From Chitinivorax sp. PXF-14 (GTDB lineage Bacteria > Pseudomonadota > Gammaproteobacteria > Burkholderiales > SCOH01): 64,000 nt of DNA. The position numbers were made by a program, and so were the translations under genes. Of the stretch, positions 34,795 through 43,121 are shown piece by piece (within the stretch, counting starts at the first letter, position 1; every line of letters starts with the position of its first letter). The stretch spans positions 144,966-208,965 of the forward strand of contig NZ_JBFNXJ010000007.1 in assembly GCF_040812015.1 (NCBI RefSeq). Direction: 5' to 3'. Under the pieces are notes generated by a model. It worked only from the letters and a program-made list of their open reading frames with translations, searched no databases and was not told the origin of the DNA.

Positions 34795-36225
34795 TCACGG
34801 GCTGACCATCTCGGCATAGTCCAGCAGCGCCGCCAGCACCTGCTGCTGGCGGCCCGTCAGGTCCGCCCTACCCTGCAGTTGCTCGATCTGGGCGAGGTAA
34901 TCGTCGATGGTGATGCTGGCGCCGCCGGCCGGATCGGTCAGGCGCCATTCGCGGTAGTCGTCCCAGCGCATGGCCTCGGTGGACGCCAGGGTCTCCGGGA
35001 AATTGCGGGCGCGGTAACGGAACAGCATCTCGGGCAGGCGCGCGTCGTCGAAATCCAGCCGCAGCTCGGCCAGCTGTTGCGGCAGCGTGGCGCGGATGCG
35101 GTTCATCAGCCCGCGATCCTTGTTGCTGAAGAAGCCGCCGCCATACAGCATCAGGTCCGGGTCGCTCGGCGGCTCGCCGGCCGGGCGGTCGAACACCGTC
35201 GCCAGCTTGGCGGAGAGGTCGTTCGCGGCCAGCCGTTTCCAGTGACGCTCGCTTTGCGCCAGGTCGATCTGCCAGTGTTCCGCCAGCGCCGGGGTCAGCA
35301 GCTTGCTCGATGCCACGATCGGGCACTTGTTGAGGTGGATGGTCTTGAGCGGCAGCCGTTCGACCCCCTCGGGCAGATCGGCCGCGCGTGTGAACAGCCG
35401 CTCGCGGATCTGTTCCGGCGTCAGGTCGAACAGCGGCGCCGGGTCGGCGCGCAGGTCGAACACCACGACCTCGTTCTTGTTGGTCGGGTGCATGGCGATC
35501 GGCGAAACGAGCGCGAGGCAGCCGAAATCGGTGGAATACATGCCCGAGACATGCAGCACCGGCCGCTTGCTGTCGAGGTCGATCTGCCCGGCCACCTTGT
35601 GCTTGTCGCGCAGCTGGTAGACATAGTCGTAGAGCTTGGGCTGAGTGGCCTTGACGAGCCGCGCCACGGCGATGGTGGCGCGCACGTCGGACAGCGCATC
35701 GTGCGCGGCCTCGTGCACGAGGCCATTGGCCGCGCTCAGGTGTTCGAGCTTGAAGCTCGGCTTGCCGTCCTCATGCGTGGGCCAGACGATGCCCTCGGGC
35801 CGCAGCGCACGCGTCAGGCGCAGCATGTCGAGGATGTCCCAGCGCGAGCAGCCGTGTTGCCATTCGCGCGCATAGGGGTCGAAAAAATTGCGGTAGAGCA
35901 GATTGCGCGTGAACTCGTCGTCGAAGCGCAGGGTGTTGTAGCCGACGCCGCAGGTGCCCGGCTGGCCCAGCTGTTCGAGGATGGCGGCGATGAAATCGAC
36001 CTCGGGCAGCCCCTTCTCCAGCGCCAGCTGCGGCGTGATGCCGGTGACCAGGCAGGCCTCGGGCTGCGGCAGGAAGTCGTCGGCCGGCCGGCAGTAGACA
36101 TTCAGCGGCTCGCCGATCTCGTTCAGATCTTCGTCGGTGCGGATGCCGGCGAACTGCACGGCGCGGTCGCGGCGCGGGTCGGTGCCGAAGGTTTCGTAGT
36201 CGTGCCAGTAGAGGGTGTTGGGCAT
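34795..36225 (-). CDS. sbcB: Exodeoxyribonuclease I
   Basis: A 476-residue single-strand-specific 3'-5' exonuclease acting in recombination and mismatch repair. The DEDD exonuclease domain starts at once (LYWHDYETFGTDPRRDRAVQ; Asp9 and Glu11). It continues with GYNTLRFDDEFTRNLLYRNF and HDALSDVRATI, which supply the other acidic residues. SH3-like and C-terminal helical domains follow, and the length matches E. coli ExoI (475). Confidence 0.96.
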   Translation of the reverse strand: MPNTLYWHDYETFGTDPRRDRAVQFAGIRTDEDLNEIGEPLNVYCRPADDFLPQPEACLVTGITPQLALEKGLPEVDFIAAILEQLGQPGTCGVGYNTLRFDDEFTRNLLYRNFFDPYAREWQHGCSRWDILDMLRLTRALRPEGIVWPTHEDGKPSFKLEHLSAANGLVHEAAHDALSDVRATIAVARLVKATQPKLYDYVYQLRDKHKVAGQIDLDSKRPVLHVSGMYSTDFGCLALVSPIAMHPTNKNEVVVFDLRADPAPLFDLTPEQIRERLFTRAADLPEGVERLPLKTIHLNKCPIVASSKLLTPALAEHWQIDLAQSERHWKRLAANDLSAKLATVFDRPAGEPPSDPDLMLYGGGFFSNKDRGLMNRIRATLPQQLAELRLDFDDARLPEMLFRYRARNFPETLASTEAMRWDDYREWRLTDPAGGASITIDDYLAQIEQLQGRADLTGRQQQVLAALLDYAEMVSP

Positions 36226-36410
36226 GGGCTGGGTCGTGGGGCTGGATCAGGCGCAGTGTCGCTTGCCCCGGCGCGGTTTTCAAGCGTGCGCCTGCCGCGC
36301 GGCCCGGCTGTCGGGCCCGGTGTGGTTATGCTGGCCGTCTGCCTGGGCTTGTCCTGCGGTCAGCCGCCGGCCGCTTTCCGGCTGCGGCTCAGCCGTCGCT
36401 TGGCTGGGTG

Positions 36411-37256
36411 CTACAGGCTCAGATTGCCCGTGCCGAGGTGGACCACGCGCCCACCGACGAAGATCTGGCGCTGCAGGTTGACTTCGAGCTTGAGATGGCT
36501 GATGCGCTTGATCGTGTGGCCCTGGCGTACGTCGAGATTGATCGGGCGCGGGGCGCCGTTGGCCAGCAGCCAGCCGCCGAGGTTGGCGCAGGCCGAGCCG
36601 GTGCCGTGGTCCTCGGCCAGCGCGCCGCGGTCGGTATAGAAGAAGCGCAGGTTCACCAGCACCTCGTCGCGATGCCAGACGCAGACCTGGGCGCGGCCCT
36701 CGCGGTTCGGCACGAACTCGTCGAGCACATGCGCTTTCGGCGTGCAGCGCAGCACGGCGTCACGGCTTGCCAGCGGCACCACCAGCTGTTCCGTGCCGGT
36801 GTTGACGAACAGCGCGGTGCCGCCGAGGTCGGCCGGCGCCAGGCCGAGAATGGCCGCCAGCTGCTCGTTGCTGAGCTCGCAGGCGCGGTAGGTCGGCGTC
36901 TTGGCCTGAAAGGTCCACACATCGTGCTTGCTGCGCCACAGCGGAATCACGCCGGCCGCCGTCTCGATGTTCAGGCGCGTGCCGTCGAGCTGCCTCAGGC
37001 GTGCTACCACATGCGCGCTGCCCAGCGTCGGATGGCCGGCGAACGGCATCTCGTAGGCCGGCGTAAAAATGCGGATGCGCGCGTGCGCCTGTTCTGCCTC
37101 GAACAGGAAGCTGACCTCGGGCAGATTGAGCTGGCGCGCGATCGCCAGCAGGGTGGCGTCGTCGAGCCCCTGTGCGTCTTCGAACACGGCCAGGGCATTG
37201 CCCGACAGCGCCGTTTCGGCAAAAACGTTGACCAGGTGGTAGCGGTAGATGGCCAT
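36411..37256 (-). CDS. PhzF-family isomerase/epimerase-like protein 1
   Basis: A 281-residue protein with the two-lobed diaminopimelate-epimerase-like fold of the PhzF family. It has the conserved start YRYHLVNVFAE, the SGNALAVFE loop, catalytic-type Glu47 (NLPEVSF), FAGHPTLGSAH and the second-lobe GTGSACANLGGWLL. The reaction of most PhzF paralogues is unknown. It lies 2 bp downstream of a second copy, so the pair arose by tandem duplication. Confidence 0.92.
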   Translation of the reverse strand: MAIYRYHLVNVFAETALSGNALAVFEDAQGLDDATLLAIARQLNLPEVSFLFEAEQAHARIRIFTPAYEMPFAGHPTLGSAHVVARLRQLDGTRLNIETAAGVIPLWRSKHDVWTFQAKTPTYRACELSNEQLAAILGLAPADLGGTALFVNTGTEQLVVPLASRDAVLRCTPKAHVLDEFVPNREGRAQVCVWHRDEVLVNLRFFYTDRGALAEDHGTGSACANLGGWLLANGAPRPINLDVRQGHTIKRISHLKLEVNLQRQIFVGGRVVHLGTGNLSL

Positions 37257-37258
37257 GG

Positions 37259-38101
37259 CTAATCCGGAAGGTTGATCTCGCCCGCGCCCTGGCGCGCGAC
37301 GCGGCCGCCGACGAAGACGCGGCCATCGGCATCGATGTCGAGTGCGATACGGCAGGCCCGGCTGATCTGGTCGCCCTGCGCGATCACGGCCTTGAGCGCT
37401 TGCTGGCCATGGTGCAGCAGCCAGTAGCCGAGGTTGCAGGCGGCCGAGCCGGTACCGGGGTCTTCGTGCAGATTGCCGTTGACCAGCGTGAAATAGCGCG
37501 CGGTGATGCGCTCGCCGTCGCGGTGCCAGGCGTAAACCTTGGGCTGTCCCTGGCGGTTGGCCGCCAGCGCTTGCAGCAGCTCGACGCGCGGGCGGCAGCG
37601 CGCCACCGCGTCGGCGCTGGCGAGCGGCAGCATCAGCTGTTCGTTGCCGTTGTCGACGAAGGCGGCATGCGGCAGCACCTCGGGCAGCGGCAACGTCAGC
37701 ATCTGCGCCAGCTCGGTGCGGCTGGCCTCGCTCGGGCGCAGCAAGGCTCGCGGCGTCTGCAGCATCCAGACATCGCCGCGGGCGAACAGCGGCACCAGCG
37801 CCGCGCGGGTCTCGACAATCATCTGGTCGCTGCCGCCCAGCAGCGCGCGGATCACGGCGGCGCTGCCGAGCACCGGGTGGCCGGCGAAGGCCATTTCCCG
37901 CTCGGGGGTGAAGATGCGGACGCGCGCGGCGGCCTTGTCGCTGCGCAGGATGAATGCCGTCTCCGACAGGTGCATCTGTTGCGCCAGGGCCTGCATCAGC
38001 TCGTCGCCCATGTCGTGTGCGTGCTCGAACACAGCGAGCGCATTGCCCGAGAGCGGCGCCTCGGCGAACACGTTGACGATCTGGTAGCGGTAAGTGGGCA
38101 T
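37259..38101 (-). CDS. PhzF-family isomerase/epimerase-like protein 2
   Basis: A 280-residue paralogue of the gene at 36411 with the same landmarks: YRYQIVNVFAE, SGNALAVFE, Glu47 (HLSETAF), FAGHPVLGSAA and GTGSAACNLGYWLL. ATG 38101 was chosen because it aligns exactly with the paralogue's start. Sequence divergence outside the motifs suggests different substrates. It begins 35 bp after the stop of the small secreted protein, with parS site 3 in the gap. Confidence 0.92.
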   Translation of the reverse strand: MPTYRYQIVNVFAEAPLSGNALAVFEHAHDMGDELMQALAQQMHLSETAFILRSDKAAARVRIFTPEREMAFAGHPVLGSAAVIRALLGGSDQMIVETRAALVPLFARGDVWMLQTPRALLRPSEASRTELAQMLTLPLPEVLPHAAFVDNGNEQLMLPLASADAVARCRPRVELLQALAANRQGQPKVYAWHRDGERITARYFTLVNGNLHEDPGTGSAACNLGYWLLHHGQQALKAVIAQGDQISRACRIALDIDADGRVFVGGRVARQGAGEINLPD

Positions 38102-38132
38102 CCGAGTTATCCGGTGGCGGGCGTCGGGTTGG

Positions 38133-38146
38133 GTTTCACGTGGAAC
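38133..38146. other. parS site 3 (one change)
   Basis: GTTTCACGTGGAAC differs from the parS core at one base and equals variants known from other ParB systems. It contains the TGA stop codon of the small gene ending at 38136 (minus strand). Confidence 0.75.
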
Positions 38147-38405
38147 CAGCACCGCAGTTCAAACGGCGCTGTTCTTCGTCGACGCGCGTGAGGATGGCTT
38201 CCCAGCGCGCGCGACTCATCGGGTCGCGGGTCGAGGCACGTGCCTTGAGCGCCGCCTCACGCTGCTCGTTCAGCGCCTTGCAGCGCGCCGCGACGGCCGC
38301 GTCTTCCGGGGCCGCCGGCGTGGCCGTTGGCGGCGCATCCGCCGCCATTGCCCGCGTCAGTGTGCCGGCCAGCATCAGCGCCATCATAATGCGGCGAGGA
38401 AGCAT
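38136..38405 (-). CDS. Small secreted Cys-paired protein A
   Basis: An 89-residue protein with a signal peptide (MLPRRIMMALMLAGTLTRAMA) and an Ala/Pro-rich linker. A helical domain is bounded by two cysteines (RCKALNEQRE to RRLNC), 41 residues apart. The neighbouring gene encodes a paralogue with the same spacing, so a disulfide-closed helical hairpin is likely. No known family is recognised. It is the third gene of the mpl unit and its stop codon lies in parS site 3. Confidence 0.75.
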   Translation of the reverse strand: MLPRRIMMALMLAGTLTRAMAADAPPTATPAAPEDAAVAARCKALNEQREAALKARASTRDPMSRARWEAILTRVDEEQRRLNCGAGST

Positions 38406-38424
38406 CGATATCGCCTTTGGTCGA

Positions 38425-38685
38425 TCAATACATGCAGCTTAGCCGCCGCATATCGAGTTCATGGCGCCGTTTCTGCTGCGCCCAATAGTCGCGGCTGCGT
38501 GCATCCTGGCCATTGCGCGACTGGCTCTCGGCCATGTCGCGCAGCCGCAGCAGGGTGTCACAGCGCTGCTGCAGGTCGGCGCGCGGCTGGTCGGACAGCA
38601 CCAGCACGCTGGGCTTGCCAGCGTGCCCCTCGCCCGCGGCCAACGGTGCCAACAACAGGCAGAGCAGCGCCAGGCCGTAGCGCAT
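38425..38685 (-). CDS. Small secreted Cys-paired protein B
   Basis: An 86-residue protein with a signal peptide (ending near PLAAGEGHA). Its domain runs from RCDTLLRLRD to RRLSC with exactly the same spacing as protein A. Shared positions include Leu at +3, Arg at +7, Asp, Ser-Arg, Trp and Arg-Arg-Leu before the last Cys. Its start overlaps the mpl stop (TGATG), so it is translated with this cell-wall recycling enzyme. The function is unknown; a periplasmic role is expected. Confidence 0.78.
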   Translation of the reverse strand: MRYGLALLCLLLAPLAAGEGHAGKPSVLVLSDQPRADLQQRCDTLLRLRDMAESQSRNGQDARSRDYWAQQKRRHELDMRRLSCMY

Positions 38686-40064
38686 CAGGCGCCCTTGTGG
38701 CGCAGTGCATCGAGCAGCTTGCCGTGCACGCCGCCGAAGCCGCCGTTGCTCATCACCAGCACCTGGTCGCCAGGCTCGGCATCGGCGACCACGGCTTGCA
38801 CGAGCTTGCCCAGGTCGTCGAAGGTGCGTGCGCGTTCGCCCAGCGGCGCCAGCGCTTCGGCGGCATCCCAGCCGAGATTGGCGCCGTAGCAGTAAACCAG
38901 GTCCGCCTGCTGCAGGCTGCCCGGCAGCAGCTGTTTCATGGTGCCGAGCTTCATGGTGTTGGAGCGCGGCTCGAGCACCGCCAGGATGCGTGCCTGGCCT
39001 ACCTTGCGACGCAGGCCGGCAACGGTGAGGTCGATCGCGGTCGGGTGGTGGGCGAAGTCGTCATACACCGTCACGCCGTGCTCGGTGCCGCGCACTTCCA
39101 TGCGGCGCTTCACGTTCCTGAACTGGGCCAGTGCCGCAATGCCCTGCGCCGCCGGCACGCCGACATGGCGTGCGGCGGCCAGCGCCGCCAGCGCGTTCTG
39201 CTGGTTGTGCTCGCCCAGCAGTTCCCACTGCAGGCGGCCCTGCGACTGGCCGTCGAGCAGCACCTCGAAGCCGTCGTCGTATACCGTGCCGACCTGCCAG
39301 CCGGCCGCCGCGCCGAAGCGCTCGACCGGTGTCCAGCAGCCGCGTGCGAGCACGCGGTCGAGGCTGGTCTCGCGGCCGTTGGCGACGATCAGGCCCTGCC
39401 CGGGCACGGTGCGGACGAGGTGGTGAAACTGGGTCTCGATCGCGCCGAGGTCGGCGAAGATGTCGGCATGGTCGAATTCGAGGTTGTTGAGAATCGCCGT
39501 GCGCGGGTGGTAGTGCACGAACTTCGAGCGCTTGTCGAAGAAGGCGGTGTCGTATTCGTCGGCCTCGATCACGAAGAAGGGGCTCTTGCCACCGGGCTCC
39601 TGGCGCGGCTCGCCGGGCAGGCGGGCGGACAGGCCGAAGTTCTGCGGAATGCCGCCGATCAGGAAGCCCGGCGCGAGGCCGGCATCTTCGAGTATCCAGG
39701 CCAGCATCGAGGTGGTGGTGGTCTTGCCGTGTGTGCCGGCCACGGCAAGCACCCACTTGTCGTGCAGCACGTTCTCCGCCAGCCATTGCGGGCCCGAGAT
39801 ATAGGGCAGGCCACGGTTGAGGATTTCCTCCATCAGCGGGTTGCCACGCGTCACCACATTGCCGATCACGAACACATCGGGCTTCAGCTCGGCCTGCGCG
39901 GCGTCGAAACCCTGGATCAGCTCGATGCCCTGGTCTTCGAGCTGCGTGCTCATCGGCGGATAGACGTTGGCATCGCAGCCGGTGACGCGGAAGCCCGCTT
40001 GTTTGGCGATGACGGCGATGCCGCCCATGAAGGTACCGCAGATGCCGAGGATGTGGATGTGCAT
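38685..40064 (-). CDS. mpl: UDP-MurNAc:L-Ala-gamma-D-Glu-meso-Dap ligase
   Basis: A 459-residue Mur-ligase family enzyme that recycles the tripeptide L-Ala-D-Glu-meso-Dap onto UDP-MurNAc. It has the Mpl-type start MHIHILGICGTFMGGIA, the ATP loop GTHGKTTTT (110-118) and the Mur signature NNLEFDHADIF. HHPTAI and VLEPRSNTMKLG then follow. ATG 40064 was chosen because it starts the conserved N-terminus; the longer frame runs into the divergent promoter. It implies meso-diaminopimelate peptidoglycan. Confidence 0.96.
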   Translation of the reverse strand: MHIHILGICGTFMGGIAVIAKQAGFRVTGCDANVYPPMSTQLEDQGIELIQGFDAAQAELKPDVFVIGNVVTRGNPLMEEILNRGLPYISGPQWLAENVLHDKWVLAVAGTHGKTTTTSMLAWILEDAGLAPGFLIGGIPQNFGLSARLPGEPRQEPGGKSPFFVIEADEYDTAFFDKRSKFVHYHPRTAILNNLEFDHADIFADLGAIETQFHHLVRTVPGQGLIVANGRETSLDRVLARGCWTPVERFGAAAGWQVGTVYDDGFEVLLDGQSQGRLQWELLGEHNQQNALAALAAARHVGVPAAQGIAALAQFRNVKRRMEVRGTEHGVTVYDDFAHHPTAIDLTVAGLRRKVGQARILAVLEPRSNTMKLGTMKQLLPGSLQQADLVYCYGANLGWDAAEALAPLGERARTFDDLGKLVQAVVADAEPGDQVLVMSNGGFGGVHGKLLDALRHKGA

Positions 40065-40197
40065 GTCGCTGTTGCCGTGATGGGTTGAAGTGGCGGAATC
40101 GGGTGTCTTCCGCCACGGTAAACGATGTCCGCCATTATCGGGCATCGCCGGGGTGCGGAAAAGCGCGGCGGTTCTGCCGCATTGCAGCAACAGGCTC

Positions 40198-40203
40198 TAT
40201 AAT
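40198..40203 (+). promoter_or_regulatory. Putative -10 box of the diguanylate cyclase gene
   Basis: A perfect TATAAT 31 bp before the start codon. The region at the expected -35 position does not match TTGACA well, so an activator may be needed. Confidence 0.5.
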
Positions 40204-40233
40204 ACTGTTGATACGTACCCAGGTTGCCCTACC

Positions 40234-41184
40234 ATGGCTCCGCGCCTTACCTCCCCCGCCGACATTGCACGCGTGGCGCTCAAGCGCCTCGCCGAACTGG
40301 GCCTATCGCCCACGCCCGAGAACTATGCGCGCTTCTATCACGACATCGCCGGGGTGAGCCAGGTGGTGGCGGGCGGCGCCAGCCAGCAGGCCGACAGTGA
40401 TCTCGTGGCCTCGGTGCACGAGGTCGTGGCCGGCGCGGCCGAGGCCACCGGCAGCCTGGCCGACCTGATCCACGACCATAACCAGGATTTCCAGTCCTCG
40501 CTCTCAGGACTGCGCCAGACCGACGAGAAAGCCGACATCATGCGCATTCTCGGCTCGATCATCTCCACCGCGAGCTCGATGCACGAGACGGTGGAGGACT
40601 CGCACAGCAGCCTGTCGCAGCTGCGCGGCACGCTCGAGCAGATGCAGGAGGACATGGCGGCGAGCCGCCACGCGCTCGAGCGCGATCCGCTCACCGGCAC
40701 GCAGAACCGTCAGGGCCTCGACTTCCTGCTGGCCAAGGAGGTGACGCGCGCGCACCGCCACCAGAGCAAGCTCACGCTGGCCCTGCTCGACCTCGACGAC
40801 TTCAAGCTGGTCAACGACCGCTACGGCCACACGGTGGGCGACAAGGTGCTGATCCACGTCACCAACATCACCAAGGCCGTGTTGCGCACCAGCGACACGC
40901 TCGTGCGCTACGGCGGCGAGGAATTCCTGATCCTGCTGCCCGAGACCGACGTCAACGGCGCCAAATTCCTCATGGAGCGCCTGCGCCAGGTGTTCCGCAA
41001 CAACCCGGTGATGCACGAGGGGCGGCGCATCGACGTTAGCTTCAGCGCCGGCATTGCCCAGCTCGCCGCCGAAGAGAACGGCCATGCGCTGATCCTGCGC
41101 GCCGACCAGGCCATGTACGCGGCCAAGGCCGGCGGCCGCAACGCCATCATCGTCGCGGCCGATCGCACGATCCAGGCCGGCTGA
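40234..41184 (+). CDS. Diguanylate cyclase (GGDEF domain)
   Basis: A 316-residue cytoplasmic protein that makes cyclic di-GMP. The N-terminal about 145 residues are helical with a coiled coil (about 115-148) and no membrane segment. The GGDEF domain starts at ERDPLTGTQNRQG (149-161). The active site is GGEEF (227-231), and the inhibitory I-site RTSD (218-221) is correctly placed five residues before it, so product inhibition is expected. The metal and guanine contacts DLDDFKLVNDRYGH are intact. No EAL domain is present. The GTPase gene follows 4 bp later. Confidence 0.94.
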   Translation: MAPRLTSPADIARVALKRLAELGLSPTPENYARFYHDIAGVSQVVAGGASQQADSDLVASVHEVVAGAAEATGSLADLIHDHNQDFQSSLSGLRQTDEKADIMRILGSIISTASSMHETVEDSHSSLSQLRGTLEQMQEDMAASRHALERDPLTGTQNRQGLDFLLAKEVTRAHRHQSKLTLALLDLDDFKLVNDRYGHTVGDKVLIHVTNITKAVLRTSDTLVRYGGEEFLILLPETDVNGAKFLMERLRQVFRNNPVMHEGRRIDVSFSAGIAQLAAEENGHALILRADQAMYAAKAGGRNAIIVAADRTIQAG

Positions 41185-41188
41185 GCGC

Positions 41189-42166
41189 GTGACGCCGGTC
41201 AACCTCGTCACCGGCCTGCTCGGCAGCGGCAAGACCAGCACTATCCGCCATCTGCTTGCGCACAAGCCGGCGCACGAGCAGTGGGCGGTGCTGGTCAACG
41301 AATTCGGCAGCGTCGGCATCGACGGCGCCCTGCTCACCGATGACGGCATCGAGGTGCGCCAGGTGGCGGGCGGCTGCATCTGCTGCGTCAGCAGCCCGCT
41401 GTTCCGCGTCGGCCTGACCCGGCTGCTGCGCGAAGCGAAGCCCGACCGGGTACTGATCGAGCCATCCGGCCTGGCCCACCCCGCCGCCGTGGTCGACATG
41501 CTGCGCGACGCCTATTTCGCCAGGGCGGTCCGGCTCGATGCCGTGGTGTGCATCGTCGACCCGCGCCAGCTCGGTGACGCGCAGGCCATGCCGCTGCTGC
41601 ACGATCAGCTGCAGCTTGCCGATCTCGTCGTCGCCAACAAGGCCGATCTCGCCGCGCCCGCCGACCTGGCACGGCTGGCCACACTGCTGGCGGGCCTCTA
41701 CCCGCCAAAGGCGATCTCGGCAGCGGTCGAACACGGGCGGCTCGACCCCGCCTGGCTTGCCTCGCCCTCGACGGTGGAGGCCGCGTCCGCCCCTACCCCG
41801 CCCTCGCACCTGCTCATGCGGCTGCCGCGCAGCCCCGCCGGCGAAGTCACGGAACGTCTGCAACGCCAGGCCGGCGCGGGCCACGTCGCCTATGGCGCAA
41901 GCTGGCCGCCCGCTCGCGTCTTCGACGGCAAGCGCCTGCATGGCTGGCTCGCGCTACAGCAAGCCAACCCCGCGTTGCGGCGTGCCAAGGGCGTGGTGCG
42001 TATCGGCAACACGTGGTGGCAATTCAATCTGAGCGGGACCGAGCGGGAATGGCAGACCAGCGCCTGGCGGCGCGACAGCCGCATCGAGCTGATCTTCGAC
42101 GAGGCCGGGGCGCCCGCCGGCGAGCAGCTCGAACGCGAACTCACCGACTTGCTGCTGCCTGCCTGA
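41189..42166 (+). CDS. COG0523/CobW-family metal chaperone GTPase
   Basis: A 325-residue G3E GTPase of the CobW/YjiA/ZNG1 group, which hand metal ions to target enzymes. It has Walker A GLLGSGKT (9-16), the metal-binding CxCC (Cys63, 65, 66 in GGCICC), ANKAD for guanine recognition and the CobW C-terminal domain. The start codon is GTG. It is probably co-transcribed with the diguanylate cyclase (4 bp apart), though a functional link is not obvious. The metal is likely zinc or cobalt, but the sequence does not decide this. Confidence 0.92.
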   Translation: MTPVNLVTGLLGSGKTSTIRHLLAHKPAHEQWAVLVNEFGSVGIDGALLTDDGIEVRQVAGGCICCVSSPLFRVGLTRLLREAKPDRVLIEPSGLAHPAAVVDMLRDAYFARAVRLDAVVCIVDPRQLGDAQAMPLLHDQLQLADLVVANKADLAAPADLARLATLLAGLYPPKAISAAVEHGRLDPAWLASPSTVEAASAPTPPSHLLMRLPRSPAGEVTERLQRQAGAGHVAYGASWPPARVFDGKRLHGWLALQQANPALRRAKGVVRIGNTWWQFNLSGTEREWQTSAWRRDSRIELIFDEAGAPAGEQLERELTDLLLPA

Positions 42167-42221
42167 GCGCCAATCCCCGCGCGGCTTGCAGCCCGGCTGC
42201 AGGGCCCGCCCGGAGCGGCCG

Positions 42222-43121
42222 TCAGCCTTTCAGGGCAACCCAGTATTCGAGCGCGCTGTGCTCGTCGAACGGCGAGGCCTGCGGCGCGAAGCGGAAGAAG
42301 GCCGGGGCATCCGCCAGCACATAGCCCGAGCACGGCAGCCAGGCGCCGAAGATGTAGTGCATCGTGTATTCCCATGCGCTGCCGCTGCCGGCATGGCTGA
42401 ATACCGCGTTGTGCAGCGCCGGGCGCACGGTGGTGACCATGCCTTCGGGCACATCCGAGAAATTGCCGACCTCGATGCAGGGCATGATGAACACGCGGAT
42501 CTCGGTTTCGCTCGACGACACGATGTCGCACAGCAGCGCCGCGCGCTCGCCGACGCGGTTCGGCACCTCGCCCAGCCGCGCCAGGAAGGACTGCCACAGC
42601 GGCCGGCCCAGCTCGATCAGGTCGAAGGCCTCGTGCGGCACGGTGAGATCGGCCTTGATGCCGACCAGGCGGATTTCCGGCGAGGCGTCGAGACGCGGTG
42701 CCAGCCCGACATTGTGGTGCAGGTGTTCGAGGTAGACCTGGGTGATCTGCGGCTTGATCTGCGGAAAACCGGGCGCCTGCCGGTTCTGCCGGAACTCGCG
42801 CGGGCTGGCGCCGAACTGGGCGCGGAAGGCACGTGTGAACGCTTCGTTCGAATCGAAACCGGCATCGAGCGCGATGTCGAGCACGTTTTCCTTGCCGTCG
42901 AGCAGGCGCTGGGCGGCCCACGACAGGCGACGGCGGCGGATGTAGTTCTTCACCGTCTCGCCCACCGTGGCGCGGAACACGCGCTGGAAGTGCCAGTGCG
43001 ACATGCCGGCAAGCTCGGCCAAGTCGCGGATGCCGAAGTCCGATTGCAGATTGTCCTCGACGTAGTCGATCACCTCCTGGATGCGCGACAGCGTCAGGGG
43101 GATCGCATTGCGGCCGCTCAT
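42222..43121 (-). CDS. AraC-family regulator with GyrI-like effector domain
   Basis: A 299-residue transcription regulator. Two AraC-type helix-turn-helix motifs lie at the N-terminus (about 28-110: GIRDLAELAGMSHWHFQRVF and VLDIALDAGFDSNEAFTRAF). A GyrI-like/Rob-type small-molecule binding domain follows at about 140-299. This order is typical of Rob/SoxS-like multidrug regulators. Its start overlaps the stop of the esterase-like gene (ATGA), so they form one unit and the regulator may sense a compound that its partner binds. Confidence 0.92.
   Translation of the reverse strand: MSGRNAIPLTLSRIQEVIDYVEDNLQSDFGIRDLAELAGMSHWHFQRVFRATVGETVKNYIRRRRLSWAAQRLLDGKENVLDIALDAGFDSNEAFTRAFRAQFGASPREFRQNRQAPGFPQIKPQITQVYLEHLHHNVGLAPRLDASPEIRLVGIKADLTVPHEAFDLIELGRPLWQSFLARLGEVPNRVGERAALLCDIVSSSETEIRVFIMPCIEVGNFSDVPEGMVTTVRPALHNAVFSHAGSGSAWEYTMHYIFGAWLPCSGYVLADAPAFFRFAPQASPFDEHSALEYWVALKG

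Noticed and set aside
38094..40088. A 664-codon plus-strand frame across mpl
   Set aside because: Antisense shadow; the minus strand encodes a complete Mur ligase.
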